Positions 30,588-39,365 of a stretch of 53,928 nucleotides of DNA are shown piece after piece. How positions within the stretch are numbered: position 1 is the first letter of the stretch; the number at the start of each line of letters is the position of its first letter. Source of the DNA: Treponema sp. (GTDB lineage Bacteria; Spirochaetota; Spirochaetia; Treponematales; Treponemataceae); the NCBI GenBank assembly GCA_017470085.1, contig JAFUFE010000162.1, positions 1-53,928 on the forward strand. The letters are read 5' to 3'. Made by a program: the position numbers and the translations under genes. The notes below the pieces were generated by a model. It had not been told where the DNA came from, ran no database searches, and worked only from the letters and a program-made list of their open reading frames with translations.

Positions 30588-33500
30588 TATAAAAGCGCCT
30601 GTATCTGTCGCTGTAAGTCAAGCAGCTTTGATGAACGCCGGTTCATCGGATTTTGCAAAAGCTGTTCGATTAACGCATTCGCCGTGATGATATTGTTCCG
30701 CTGCATCGCTTGAATCGCCTGCTGGTATTTTACTTCATCTTCGGACGTCAAGACAACTGCTGCTTGACCGCCGATTGCAATTTGAATGCGGTCTTTTAAA
30801 AGCACGGCAGCATCGTTTCCGGAATTCAATTCTATCGCCTCATCAACGAGCGCAAGCGCTTGCCGCAGTCGGATTTCATCGCGCCCGGCAGCGTTTACAA
30901 TTCGCTGCGCCTGCGCCGTCAAATCGCGTGAACGGTTCAATGCCGTCGTATCGACGGGTGGTTGTCGCACTCCGATGGCAATTTCAACCTGATAGATGAG
31001 CTCGGAAAGTCCCGGATAATTCGGATTGATTTCATACAGGTCAACCAAATCAGTATACGCAGACCGCTGCATATCTGGATTGCGGTACGTTTCGCGCGCC
31101 GCGGCAACACGTTCAGCAAACATCGTCTCGAATCCTCGTGGATCAAGAACCCGATTGATGCGGAGCGTTAAAAGGCTCGCTTCTTGATTAAGCGGATAGA
31201 CGAGTTGCAGCTCCTGCAATTTTTGCAACGCTTTCCGGAGCAGATCCCGTCCCTGTGTCCGATTGCCCGCAGTAAGCTGCTGCTGCCCTTCGCTAAAATA
31301 CGTACGCGCAATATTTAAAATCTGAGACATTTCAGGATAGAGCGGTGCCGTCGCCGGGATAACGCGTCCCGTCTTCATAGAAAGCGCCGTGCTGACCAAT
31401 GCAAGCATGCTGGTAATTTCCGCATCCTCATCGACATTTGTCACCGCCCAACGCGCACGTGCCTGATTGAGCAGACTTTCTGCCGTCTCAAAATTACCAT
31501 TGTAATATTCAGTTCGCGCGCGCGTCTTCAACTGACGCACTTCGCCGACTATCTGTTCGTTTTCAAGCCGGGTAATCTCATTTCCGAGCGCAGCAAGATT
31601 ACCGTCGCTTGTTGAACGGAGCGTCGCAGATTCCTGATATGAGAGCGACTCGTTGTAACGCGCGCGCGCTTCCTGCACACGACGCCGCGCCGTGTCATAA
31701 TCCCGCTGTCTAAGCGCCGTCTGTGCCTGACTATACCGTAAATCTCCTTCATTTCGTGCGCGCTGCGCGCGTTGCACAAACGTGCGCGCCGTCTCCGATG
31801 ATGCCGCAATGGCGCGCGCGACAGCTGAAAGTGCCGCAATCGATTCATCAAGTGAGCTGCCGGCGGTTTCTTGTACCGCGCGGTCACCACTGCCCGAAAT
31901 CACATTCCGCGCGTTGGTCAGTAACGTACGGTCGGCAGCAACACGTGCGGCGAGCGTTTCCAGACGAGTGAGCGCCTCCTGCGGATAACGCACAACGGGT
32001 GTCGTATCGTCTTCTTGTACCGTGCCGTCAATCATCACCTGTGCCGCTGCATATTCTTCCCGTGCGGATGCAACGTACGTTGTGCCGGCGGCCGCATAGT
32101 ACTGTCCCACGCGCTGCCAGAGTGCATGCATCTCATCCTGTGCTTGTGCCCGTATCGCTGCCGTTCCAGCGGAATAGACGCGCTCAAGCGTTTCCCACGA
32201 GATGACGGCATCTGCCGTGTCAGCGTGCTGGCGCGCGTCTTGATATGCCTGTGCCCAAGCTCGCTCCGCATATTCCCCCGACATTGCGGTAACGACCGCG
32301 GCAACACGCGCAATCGCTGAACGCATCTGTGTCGCGTAGGGGCCTGCCGTTCGTTCAGCGGCGCCCGGTTGTGCAGGAGCCACAAGTGCCGCCGCGCGCG
32401 CTTTCTCTTCCTGTAATTGGTGCGCCGTATTGAGCGCCTCCTGTAGCAGAGCGATCAGGCCGCGTTCATACATAAGAGACGCCGCATATGCAGGATATGT
32501 GGAGCGCTCGGCGCCGGCTTCATCCGTGAGCAACGTGTACAAATTATTGACCTGTATGCCGACTGCACTCAAATTCTCCGCCGCTGCCAAAAACACTTCG
32601 CCGGCAGCAATCCCGTCCAGAAATCCGTTTGCAACGCGTTCAGCAAAGGCGGCGTTTTCTGCGTGCACCGCCGACACAACCGCATTCTTCATTCGATTCA
32701 TCTGAATATCCCACTGACCGTCCACAATACCGACGATGCCAGCATGCTCAACTCCGGTACGACCGAACATGAAACGGGAAACGAACGGAAGAAATGACGC
32801 ATCGGTGGCAGCAGGATTTTCTTCCCGGATGCGGGCAAAGAGCGTTTCAAACCGTTTTCCTTCAGCGACGAACGCGTTGCGTAGTGCGGCATAATCGGCA
32901 CAGACCGCCTGTACCGCCGTAAAGCGAGCAGCAGCATCGCTCGCATTCCGACGATTCACCGCTTGAACAAATGTATCGCACGCTTGAGAGAATCGGTTTT
33001 GAATCGCACGGTACCGCTCAATATCTGTGTCTACCGCCGCCAATGCAGTGCGCGCTGTTTGTGCAATCTGCTGACCATCGTACTCTTCAAAAAAATCATC
33101 CTGATACATGGAAAAGCCGGAACGGTTCACTTCGACCGCTCCCACATAGTTGCCCGCAGCAAACAGCGCAGCGGCGCGTTCTTGCAACTCAAGAAACTGC
33201 GCGCGGTAATAATTAAACTGTGCGGCAACGCGCGCCTCTGCAATAAAGGCAAGTTGCCGCGCAGACGGATGCCGCTCAAGTGCATCGAGTTCAGCGATGA
33301 TGTCAAGAATTTTACGATTGTTTCCCGGATCGTTTGTTATGACGTCAATCAGTTCTTCTGCTTTTGCCGAATACCGATTGCGTGCAGTGAAAATTTTTTG
33401 TATACGCCGTTGCGCGGCATCGAATGCATCAGGATACTCGCGCTGATATCGTGCGAGCGCTGGCAATGCATCGTTATAGTTTGTATCACGAATCAGCTGA

Positions 33501-33619
33501 TCGATTTCTGCAAGCGTTAGAAGCGGCACATCATCACTGTTCGCCGCCTGACAGAAAATAGGCGGCAGCACAAGGGAGAATACTGCGATAGCAAAAAAAG
33601 CGGCGCATTGTCTTTTCAT
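30587..33619 (-). CDS. Exported TPR-like helical repeat protein
   Basis: A 1010-residue protein from ATG 33619, with a signal peptide (MKRQCAAFFAIAVFSLVLPP then IFCQA). The whole mature part is helical, Ala/Arg/Glu-rich, with TPR-like pieces (TNYNDALPALARYQREYP, AGNYVGAVEVN, YYNGNFETAESLLNQARARW, NSGNDAAVLLKDRIQIA). It is likely periplasmic, possibly a scaffold. The stop overlaps the phosphatase start by one base, so the two are coupled, and a joint role in sensing is suggested. The frame opens upstream at a TTG (33634), but Met-Lys-Arg is a better signal peptide start. Upstream is a T8 run and no ribosome site. Confidence 0.82.
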   Translation of the reverse strand: MKRQCAAFFAIAVFSLVLPPIFCQAANSDDVPLLTLAEIDQLIRDTNYNDALPALARYQREYPDAFDAAQRRIQKIFTARNRYSAKAEELIDVITNDPGNNRKILDIIAELDALERHPSARQLAFIAEARVAAQFNYYRAQFLELQERAAALFAAGNYVGAVEVNRSGFSMYQDDFFEEYDGQQIAQTARTALAAVDTDIERYRAIQNRFSQACDTFVQAVNRRNASDAAARFTAVQAVCADYAALRNAFVAEGKRFETLFARIREENPAATDASFLPFVSRFMFGRTGVEHAGIVGIVDGQWDIQMNRMKNAVVSAVHAENAAFAERVANGFLDGIAAGEVFLAAAENLSAVGIQVNNLYTLLTDEAGAERSTYPAYAASLMYERGLIALLQEALNTAHQLQEEKARAAALVAPAQPGAAERTAGPYATQMRSAIARVAAVVTAMSGEYAERAWAQAYQDARQHADTADAVISWETLERVYSAGTAAIRAQAQDEMHALWQRVGQYYAAAGTTYVASAREEYAAAQVMIDGTVQEDDTTPVVRYPQEALTRLETLAARVAADRTLLTNARNVISGSGDRAVQETAGSSLDESIAALSAVARAIAASSETARTFVQRAQRARNEGDLRYSQAQTALRQRDYDTARRRVQEARARYNESLSYQESATLRSTSDGNLAALGNEITRLENEQIVGEVRQLKTRARTEYYNGNFETAESLLNQARARWAVTNVDEDAEITSMLALVSTALSMKTGRVIPATAPLYPEMSQILNIARTYFSEGQQQLTAGNRTQGRDLLRKALQKLQELQLVYPLNQEASLLTLRINRVLDPRGFETMFAERVAAARETYRNPDMQRSAYTDLVDLYEINPNYPGLSELIYQVEIAIGVRQPPVDTTALNRSRDLTAQAQRIVNAAGRDEIRLRQALALVDEAIELNSGNDAAVLLKDRIQIAIGGQAAVVLTSEDEVKYQQAIQAMQRNNIITANALIEQLLQNPMNRRSSKLLDLQRQIQALL

Positions 33620-33737
33620 AAAAAAAATCAACAACAGAGAGTACCGGCAGCAGACGGACGGCCTACTGTTATTTTCGGCCGTTTTCTATTAATAAGATAT
33701 ATAAAAAGTGCCGAAATTAGTTTATACTACTATCGCA

Positions 33738-35039
33738 ATGAAAACAACAGTAAAGCGAACGCTGTTACCGCTCCTCGCCGTATGCCTGCTGCACGCCGTC
33801 TATTCGCTTGACTTCACTGCATTTGCCCCCGGACTGTCGGATGCATTCAGTAGTCTTGCCGACAAAAATGCCGGTGTCGCCTCATTCTATTCCCTGCTCA
33901 TTCCTGCAGGCGGCAGAGCGGAAGGATTGGGAACGGCGTATGCCGGCATTGCAGACGACACCAGTTTCTTTGATTACAATCCCGCTGCGAGCGCGCTGCT
34001 GAAAAATACGGAGCTTTCGCTTTTTCACAACGCATGGATCGCTGACTCTGCGCTTGAAACACTCGCTGGCACCATACGGTTGGGACACGTCGGACTCGGA
34101 AGCCAGATCAAAGTGTTCTACGTGCCGTTCACCGAATACGACTACCTCGGCTCCCGCGTTGCAAAAAGCTATTACTCGGAAACAGTCGGTACGCTCAATG
34201 CGTCATATCATTTTTTTCCTGGCTACACGTTCAAAGGAATAGCGGCAGGCATCAATTTTAAGACCGCCTGGCGCGCCATTCCCGATTATACGGATAAACT
34301 GACCGGAGCGCTTATCTCCGGATCCGGACGCGCGCAATCAGCCCTTGCGCTCATGGCCGACGTTGGTCTTATGATGCAGTTCAATGTATTTAAATTCTAC
34401 CACGCGCGCGATCCGAACGTAACCGTCGGCATTTCATTCATAAACGTGGGAGCCGCATTCACAGGATTCGGCAGTGCATCCGGCGTTACGCTTGACAACC
34501 CGCTGCCAACGGCGATGACCATCGGTGCGTCATGGCGCATCATAAAGCCGCTCACCTTTGCGTTCGGATTTCAGCAGCCGTTCAATATGTTCAACATTAA
34601 AGCGTACCAGATGTGGACGCTCAACGCTGGTGTCATCGTTCATATCACCAGCTTTGTTTCGGCACTCGGCGGCTTTCAGATCAAAGGCGCGCACCCCCGC
34701 TTTACGCTCGGCGGCGAATTCGAAATTAAACGAGTGCGCTTCACTGTAAGCTATACGCTCGACCTGACATCGTCGCTCAATCCCGTCAACCGCTTCAGCC
34801 TGTCCGCAAAAATTAACTTCGGCGACCGGGGGCGCGCTCACATACAAGAGCGCATCGATACGCTCTACAATGAAGGGCTTGAACAGTTCGCGTGCGGAAA
34901 CTTTTCAGAAGCTATCACCATCTGGAAAGAGGCGCTGGCGCTTGACCCGCATTTCAGTCCGGTAAAAAACGGCATCAAGAGCGCAGAGCGCCAGCTTCAA
35001 TTCGATCAGAATATTCACGACGCCCAGCTCTTTGACTAA
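33738..35039 (+). CDS. UPF0164 family outer-membrane barrel (FadL-like)
   Basis: A 433-residue protein: signal peptide (MKTTVKRTLLPLLAVCLLHA), then an N-terminal block with AGLGTAYAG-type PAGGRAEGLGTAYAGIADD and FFDYNPAASALL, shared with UPF0164/FadL-like treponemal proteins (T. pallidum TP0856 group, from memory), then amphipathic strands to about residue 370. The C-terminal 60 residues carry one TPR-like pair (LYNEGLEQFACGNFSEAITI then WKEALALDPHF), typical of this family. It probably forms a channel for fatty acids or other hydrophobic nutrients. It is divergent from the TPR-phosphatase pair, with 118 nt between starts. A TATACT box ends 9 nt before the ATG; no ribosome site is seen. Confidence 0.9.
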   Translation: MKTTVKRTLLPLLAVCLLHAVYSLDFTAFAPGLSDAFSSLADKNAGVASFYSLLIPAGGRAEGLGTAYAGIADDTSFFDYNPAASALLKNTELSLFHNAWIADSALETLAGTIRLGHVGLGSQIKVFYVPFTEYDYLGSRVAKSYYSETVGTLNASYHFFPGYTFKGIAAGINFKTAWRAIPDYTDKLTGALISGSGRAQSALALMADVGLMMQFNVFKFYHARDPNVTVGISFINVGAAFTGFGSASGVTLDNPLPTAMTIGASWRIIKPLTFAFGFQQPFNMFNIKAYQMWTLNAGVIVHITSFVSALGGFQIKGAHPRFTLGGEFEIKRVRFTVSYTLDLTSSLNPVNRFSLSAKINFGDRGRAHIQERIDTLYNEGLEQFACGNFSEAITIWKEALALDPHFSPVKNGIKSAERQLQFDQNIHDAQLFD

Positions 35040-35118
35040 CGTCCGCTCGCCACCGAAGGACGCGCGCCACACCACCGCCCGAATCGCCCGGTTTTGCACA
35101 GAAAGTCCGTTGTATGCG

Positions 35119-36726
35119 CTACCGCTTTTTCCCAAAAATGCGGTAATTCATCCACGGAAAAATAGAATGGCGCAACTCCACGTCGGTCAACCATTCGGTG
35201 CTAACGGTGTTTGAACCGAGCGAATCGAACACCGTCGTAAACGCGCGAATCGCATCAGAAAACTGCTCTGCGGCAGCGTCCGGGTCGCTCCGGTCGTCAA
35301 TCATCTCGGCCAATCGCAATGACTGCGCCAGCATGACTTCTTTTGCCCCCAAATTTAAAAGCCGCGCCTTAATGCCGGTGTCGTGCGGAAATCGTTCCGC
35401 CAGATCGATCATGCGCGCGCATGCCTTTCGTATATACCGAAGCATCCACGCATTTTTGCTCGACAGCAAGTTTTCACCGAATCCTTCACCGCAGCTCGCG
35501 CCGTAATACGGATTGATTTTCTGCAACGACGACGTATGCAAAAATAAATCAGTCCCACAGGAAAGTGTCAGCTCATGCTGTGCCGCCGCCCGGATCACCT
35601 GCTCAAACCACACCATGCCTTCCGTCCATTTCTGCATCCGGGACAGATCGTATACGCAGACCAGGGAAAGCGCAGGCGCACCGGGCAGCAACTGTTCCGC
35701 ACGGGATAACTTTTCTCTGATCATCGAAACAAAATGCGCTGCATCTGTCTGACATTGCGTAAGCGCCTGCTCCACATCATAAACATCTGTTCCCGCCGGA
35801 TCGTGAACCGCCGGTACCTGCGGCTGCATGTTGACACGGTTCCAATAGCTGTACCCAACCGGAAACCGCGACCGCCCGTCTTTAATAACCGGCGTAAGAG
35901 CCGATGACGGCAGATAAAAACCGATATCCCGCGCCTGATTGCAATAGCACGCATGTGCCGCATAGCCGGACTGACCGAACACCGCGTCGTCAAGCTCTTG
36001 CGCGCGCGCAAGTACGCCGAGTGAATTGCTGCAGCGGACTGGCGTAAATATCCCCCCCTTCGGTTCAACGTCAGAAAAAAGCACGCTCTGAGCATCGAGC
36101 ACTGTATAACTGATGCCATAGGAATAGAGCACTCGCTCAATCCCCGCCGCGTATCCCATCTCCGGAAGCCAGAATCCGTCGGGAACGGTGCCAAAAAAGT
36201 ACCGATGCGCTTTCAGCCCGGTTTCCACCTGCGCATTCAGGATTTCTTCCATATCAGCGTAGTGCGGCATAAACAGCGGGGTACCGGTCGTTGCAAGCAG
36301 CTCGACGTATCCTTTTTTCTGATATCCGGCAAACGCCGCTACAATATCCTTGCCGTACTGCGTCACAAAACACGCCTTGTCTCTTTGGATTTTTTCAACT
36401 ATCCGTTCCGCCTGTGCAAGCATGTTTTTGTCACCACGATGCCGCGCGCACTCTTTGGCACCAAGCGCACTGCACGCGTCAAGCCACGCAACATAACGAT
36501 CCCGGACAAGCGGATCAGAGAGCAGCGTACAGAGCACCGGAGGAAGCACGAGCGATAGCTTAAACGGTACACCATCGTGCTCCAATGATGCGCACATATT
36601 CAAAATCGGCAGACAGCTATTCGAGATTGTTTCAAAACAGCGCGCCATCTCACGGTCGCTCGCACTGATAGGGCTCACATAATCCTGATGTACCGTACAT
36701 ACAAATGCAATCTCTTTCAGTGCCAT
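35119..36726 (-). CDS. GH57 family glycoside hydrolase / glucan branching enzyme-like
   Basis: A 535-residue protein beginning MALKEIAFVCTVHQDYVSPI. The GH57 motifs are present: the early HQ (His13), the nucleophile in GFWLPEMGYAAG (Glu189) and the acid Asp360 in LVCVYDLSRMQKWTEG, matching the two catalytic residues of GH57 amylases and 1,4-alpha-glucan branching enzymes. It likely rearranges or cleaves alpha-1,4-glucans (glycogen). It follows the DUF4912 gene by 17 nt with an AGGAACGG site. Neighbouring DUF4912 genes recur with glycogen enzymes in other bacteria (from memory), supporting the role. Confidence 0.85.
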   Translation of the reverse strand: MALKEIAFVCTVHQDYVSPISASDREMARCFETISNSCLPILNMCASLEHDGVPFKLSLVLPPVLCTLLSDPLVRDRYVAWLDACSALGAKECARHRGDKNMLAQAERIVEKIQRDKACFVTQYGKDIVAAFAGYQKKGYVELLATTGTPLFMPHYADMEEILNAQVETGLKAHRYFFGTVPDGFWLPEMGYAAGIERVLYSYGISYTVLDAQSVLFSDVEPKGGIFTPVRCSNSLGVLARAQELDDAVFGQSGYAAHACYCNQARDIGFYLPSSALTPVIKDGRSRFPVGYSYWNRVNMQPQVPAVHDPAGTDVYDVEQALTQCQTDAAHFVSMIREKLSRAEQLLPGAPALSLVCVYDLSRMQKWTEGMVWFEQVIRAAAQHELTLSCGTDLFLHTSSLQKINPYYGASCGEGFGENLLSSKNAWMLRYIRKACARMIDLAERFPHDTGIKARLLNLGAKEVMLAQSLRLAEMIDDRSDPDAAAEQFSDAIRAFTTVFDSLGSNTVSTEWLTDVELRHSIFPWMNYRIFGKKR

Positions 36727-36743
36727 GTGTGCCGTTCCTGCCG

Positions 36744-37406
36744 CTATGAAAACAGCTGGCGATGGCTCAGGTAGCGTTTCCTGAGAAGTGTTCGTGCACC
36801 GGAAAGTTCCATAATCGGGCTTAAAGCCAATTCCTCACCGGGCTGCGTAAACGAAGATAAAACAGGAGCGTACGGACGCATAACACGATTCGAAACGGCA
36901 AGCAGTTTGTCTTGACGAGCAGTATGCGCGCACAGTTCCACCGCCACAAACGCACTGCGGGCAGGAAAAAGCACATACTGCTCTTTACACCCTTCCGCTA
37001 TCTGCACGTCGAAGACATCGCACACATCTTTCGCTGTTGCCGAACAGTACGAACAGACACGTAAAAACAACGCGTATGGCGCATCCTGTACGAGCGCTTC
37101 CTGTTCAGCCGTGCTGATGTTCCAAAATACAAATGCCCATACCGGATTTTGCAGCAGTACCTCAATCTCTGTCATATTGTACATATCTGGCAGTGGCCCT
37201 GCCACACCGTCCGGCGCCGCTGTTTCCACGGGGAGCTCTTCGTCTCTAAAGTCAGCGCGCTCCGCCATACTGTCTACAATTTCACTGATTAAAAAAACGC
37301 GATCAAGATTTTCCGGTACGTCTATACCGTATTCATCCGCCAAAGCGAGCAACTCGGTAAATGTCAATGCCTCAATCGATGCACGGGCATTTTTTTGTAT
37401 CTCCAT
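36744..37406 (-). CDS. DUF4912 protein
   Basis: A 220-residue protein from ATG 37406 (MEIQKNARASIEALTFTELL). The N-terminal 60 residues resemble a Rho-N/SAP-like helical domain (LADEYGIDVPENLDRVFLIS), and the DUF4912 domain follows (about 75-190) with EIEVLLQNPVWAFVFWNIST and LFLRVCSY. The domain's function is unknown to me. The longer open frame upstream (to 37574) is rejected because a promoter with its -10 box 6 nt before this ATG lies inside it. It forms an operon with the GH57 gene. Confidence 0.8.
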   Translation of the reverse strand: MEIQKNARASIEALTFTELLALADEYGIDVPENLDRVFLISEIVDSMAERADFRDEELPVETAAPDGVAGPLPDMYNMTEIEVLLQNPVWAFVFWNISTAEQEALVQDAPYALFLRVCSYCSATAKDVCDVFDVQIAEGCKEQYVLFPARSAFVAVELCAHTARQDKLLAVSNRVMRPYAPVLSSFTQPGEELALSPIMELSGARTLLRKRYLSHRQLFS

Positions 37407-37442
37407 AAGAGATTTATACTCAATTAAAAGAACACTCGTCAA
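37407..37442 (-). promoter_or_regulatory. Promoter of the DUF4912-GH57 operon, predicted leaderless
   Basis: On the minus strand: TTGACG at 37437-37442, 18-bp spacer, TATAAA at 37413-37418, 6 nt, ATG 37406. No Shine-Dalgarno site. The start of transcription is predicted at the ATG. Confidence 0.75.
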
Positions 37443-37647
37443 GATGGCATGTGGCTCCCCCCCGCCAAGCAGCACAAAACGACTTTCCGCCGGTACGGGC
37501 AGCGATATCCAACGGCACCCTGTTCTTACAAACCGGCACACCGTACCAATCCGATCTCGACCACACCGACGCACTCTACGCTCAAAAAAAACACCGCGCG
37601 TCTTCGATTCTAACCTTACGCCGGCAATCTGCCGATGAACAAAAGGC

Positions 37648-38373
37648 GTGGTTATATTTTTTTATATTCCGGAATCATACATTGCCCGCGTCCTCACGGC
37701 AGCCTGCGAAGAAAACGGAAATATTTGCACGGTTTTCCCCGATTTAAATGCGCTCTGTACCGCATTCACCAATATGATTGAAAAACCAGACCTTGTCGTC
37801 CTTGACTATCGGCTTTTCAATCACGCGGTTTTCAATCCGTACCGCTACTTACAGACATTCAATCACATGACGCCGCTTATTTTTTACAACGACCCGTTCC
37901 CAGAACCGCAACGCCGCGCTCGCCACTGGGAGTGCACATTACAGACGCTCTATTTTGATTCATTCAAACCAGAATCGTATCGGAGCGTTTTCTCCACGAT
38001 TGCACAAACAGTAGAATCTGAACAGCTGCTTCCCTACATACCGCTTTTGCAACCCGCCCGAACGGTGCCATCCACGCCCATTGTCGTACCGGCGGCGCCG
38101 GAAAGCACCATCAGGAAAACTCCGGAGCAGGTGAAAACTACGTGTAAACTGCACGACACCGCATACACGCTCTTACAGATTTTCTATACACTGCGGGATA
38201 AAGCGTGTTCTGTAAGCGCTTTTAAACATGAACTGGAAAAGACACGGCGCCCGCTCAGCATCAAGACAATATACGCACATATCGCACGGCTCCGCGCTCA
38301 ACTGACCGCTCACCCGGAATTACATATGAACATAATAAACACAACAGACGGCTATCGCCTGTTGTGCCTTTAG
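37648..38373 (+). CDS. Pseudo-receiver / winged-helix regulator
   Basis: A 241-residue protein. Residues 1-125 look like a response-regulator receiver fold (MVIFFYIPESYIARVLTAAC, then KPDLVVLDYRLF with Asp53 at the phosphorylation position), but the paired acidic residues after strand 1 and the conserved Lys are not visible. A proline/threonine linker (about 128-155) precedes a C-terminal winged helix (TLLQIFYTLRDKACSVSAFK, then LSIKTIYAHIARLRAQL) with an OmpR-like recognition helix. It probably binds DNA. The start is GTG 37648; no convincing ribosome site or -10 box was found. It is convergent with cheY. Confidence 0.7.
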   Translation: MVIFFYIPESYIARVLTAACEENGNICTVFPDLNALCTAFTNMIEKPDLVVLDYRLFNHAVFNPYRYLQTFNHMTPLIFYNDPFPEPQRRARHWECTLQTLYFDSFKPESYRSVFSTIAQTVESEQLLPYIPLLQPARTVPSTPIVVPAAPESTIRKTPEQVKTTCKLHDTAYTLLQIFYTLRDKACSVSAFKHELEKTRRPLSIKTIYAHIARLRAQLTAHPELHMNIINTTDGYRLLCL

Positions 38374-38404
38374 AGACATATACACTCTTGTGAGCCGGTA
38401 CGAC

Positions 38405-38845
38405 TTACTTCTTTGTAATCGAAGTAGAGATGCGCTCAAGCACCTTCTTGCGGTCAAGCGGCTTGATGATATAGTTCTTTGCACCGAGCAGCAACGATTT
38501 CTTTACGAGTTCTTCTTTCCCGAGTGCACTTACCATAACCACGCATGCGTTTTTGTCAAAGTTCATGATCTGCTCAAGCGCGGTAATGCCGTCCATACGC
38601 GGCATCGTGATGTCCATCGTCACCAAGTCGACGTTCGGGCACAGTTCTTTGTACTTGTCAACGCCGTCCTGTCCGTCCACCGCCACGGCAATAATTTCGT
38701 AGCCTTCGCTCGTCAGAATCTGTCCAAGCTGCTTGGCAACGAATACCGAATCATCTACCACCAGAACACGATACTTGCTTCCGTCAAGCTTTAATCCTTC
38801 CGGCGGCCGTTCATTGATTGTCGGAAAATCTTGTTTTGTCTTCAT
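38405..38845 (-). CDS. cheY: Chemotaxis response regulator CheY
   Basis: A 146-residue single-domain receiver. The acidic pair Asp31-Asp32 (VLVVDDSVFVA), phospho-acceptor Asp78 (LVTMDITMPRMDG), Ser/Thr (VSAL) and Lys128 (YIIKPLD) are all present. An extra 24-residue N-terminal extension (KTKQDFPTINERPPEG) precedes the domain, as in spirochaete CheY proteins. Phosphorylated by CheA, it acts on the flagellar switch. AGGGG site upstream; last gene of the che operon. Confidence 0.97.
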   Translation of the reverse strand: MKTKQDFPTINERPPEGLKLDGSKYRVLVVDDSVFVAKQLGQILTSEGYEIIAVAVDGQDGVDKYKELCPNVDLVTMDITMPRMDGITALEQIMNFDKNACVVMVSALGKEELVKKSLLLGAKNYIIKPLDRKKVLERISTSITKK

Positions 38846-38855
38846 TTAATACCCC

Positions 38856-39338
38856 TTATGCACGTTCGCGTATAGCCACGTTGACTTCAATTTTACCGCA
38901 GTCAGTAATGAGCGGCACAATCAGCGCCTCTACTGTATCAGACGTACCGCCAAGAGCCGCAATTTCCATCTGCTGCCCCGCAAACAGAGCCGGCGGCGTT
39001 AGGTCAAAGCGGAAGCCGAGTTCATGGAGCTTGGTAACCGCCTGTGCCGTAATGATGTTTGCAAGCTCGCTGATAGTCGCTTTTGCAAGATCATCAAATG
39101 TCGGCAAGGTTTCGCCGTTCATCTTTGACGCTACCGCAAGTGCCGTTTCCAGCGTCATGTCAAACAGTACGCGACCTTCCACATCACCTGCAAGTCCCAC
39201 AAGCGCCGTAACACCCATGACTGGCATCGCCGTCGATTTTAAGTACAAATCTCCGCGTTTTACGTCAGAGTCTCCAAGGATTTCTTTTAAAACCCTGTAC
39301 GAAGTTTCAACGAAAGGATTAATATACTCGACCCTCAT
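38856..39338 (-). CDS. cheX: CheY-P phosphatase CheX
   Basis: A 160-residue protein. The catalytic Glu91 and Asn94 of the CheC/CheX/FliY helix are seen in TISELANIITAQA, and the N-terminal MRVEYINPFVETSYRVLKE helix is typical of CheX. It removes phosphate from CheY-P, doing in spirochaetes the job of CheZ. GGAGAGG site 10 nt before ATG. It is 10 nt upstream of cheY and 27 nt after the CheW-CheR gene. Confidence 0.95.
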   Translation of the reverse strand: MRVEYINPFVETSYRVLKEILGDSDVKRGDLYLKSTAMPVMGVTALVGLAGDVEGRVLFDMTLETALAVASKMNGETLPTFDDLAKATISELANIITAQAVTKLHELGFRFDLTPPALFAGQQMEIAALGGTSDTVEALIVPLITDCGKIEVNVAIRERA

Positions 39339-39365
39339 TAGTGTTTACCTCTCCTTCTCTTAGAA

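Noticed and set aside
33620-33634. TTG start extending the TPR protein by five residues
   Set aside because: It would put MLIFF before the signal peptide MKRQCAAFFAIA; no ribosome site supports it.
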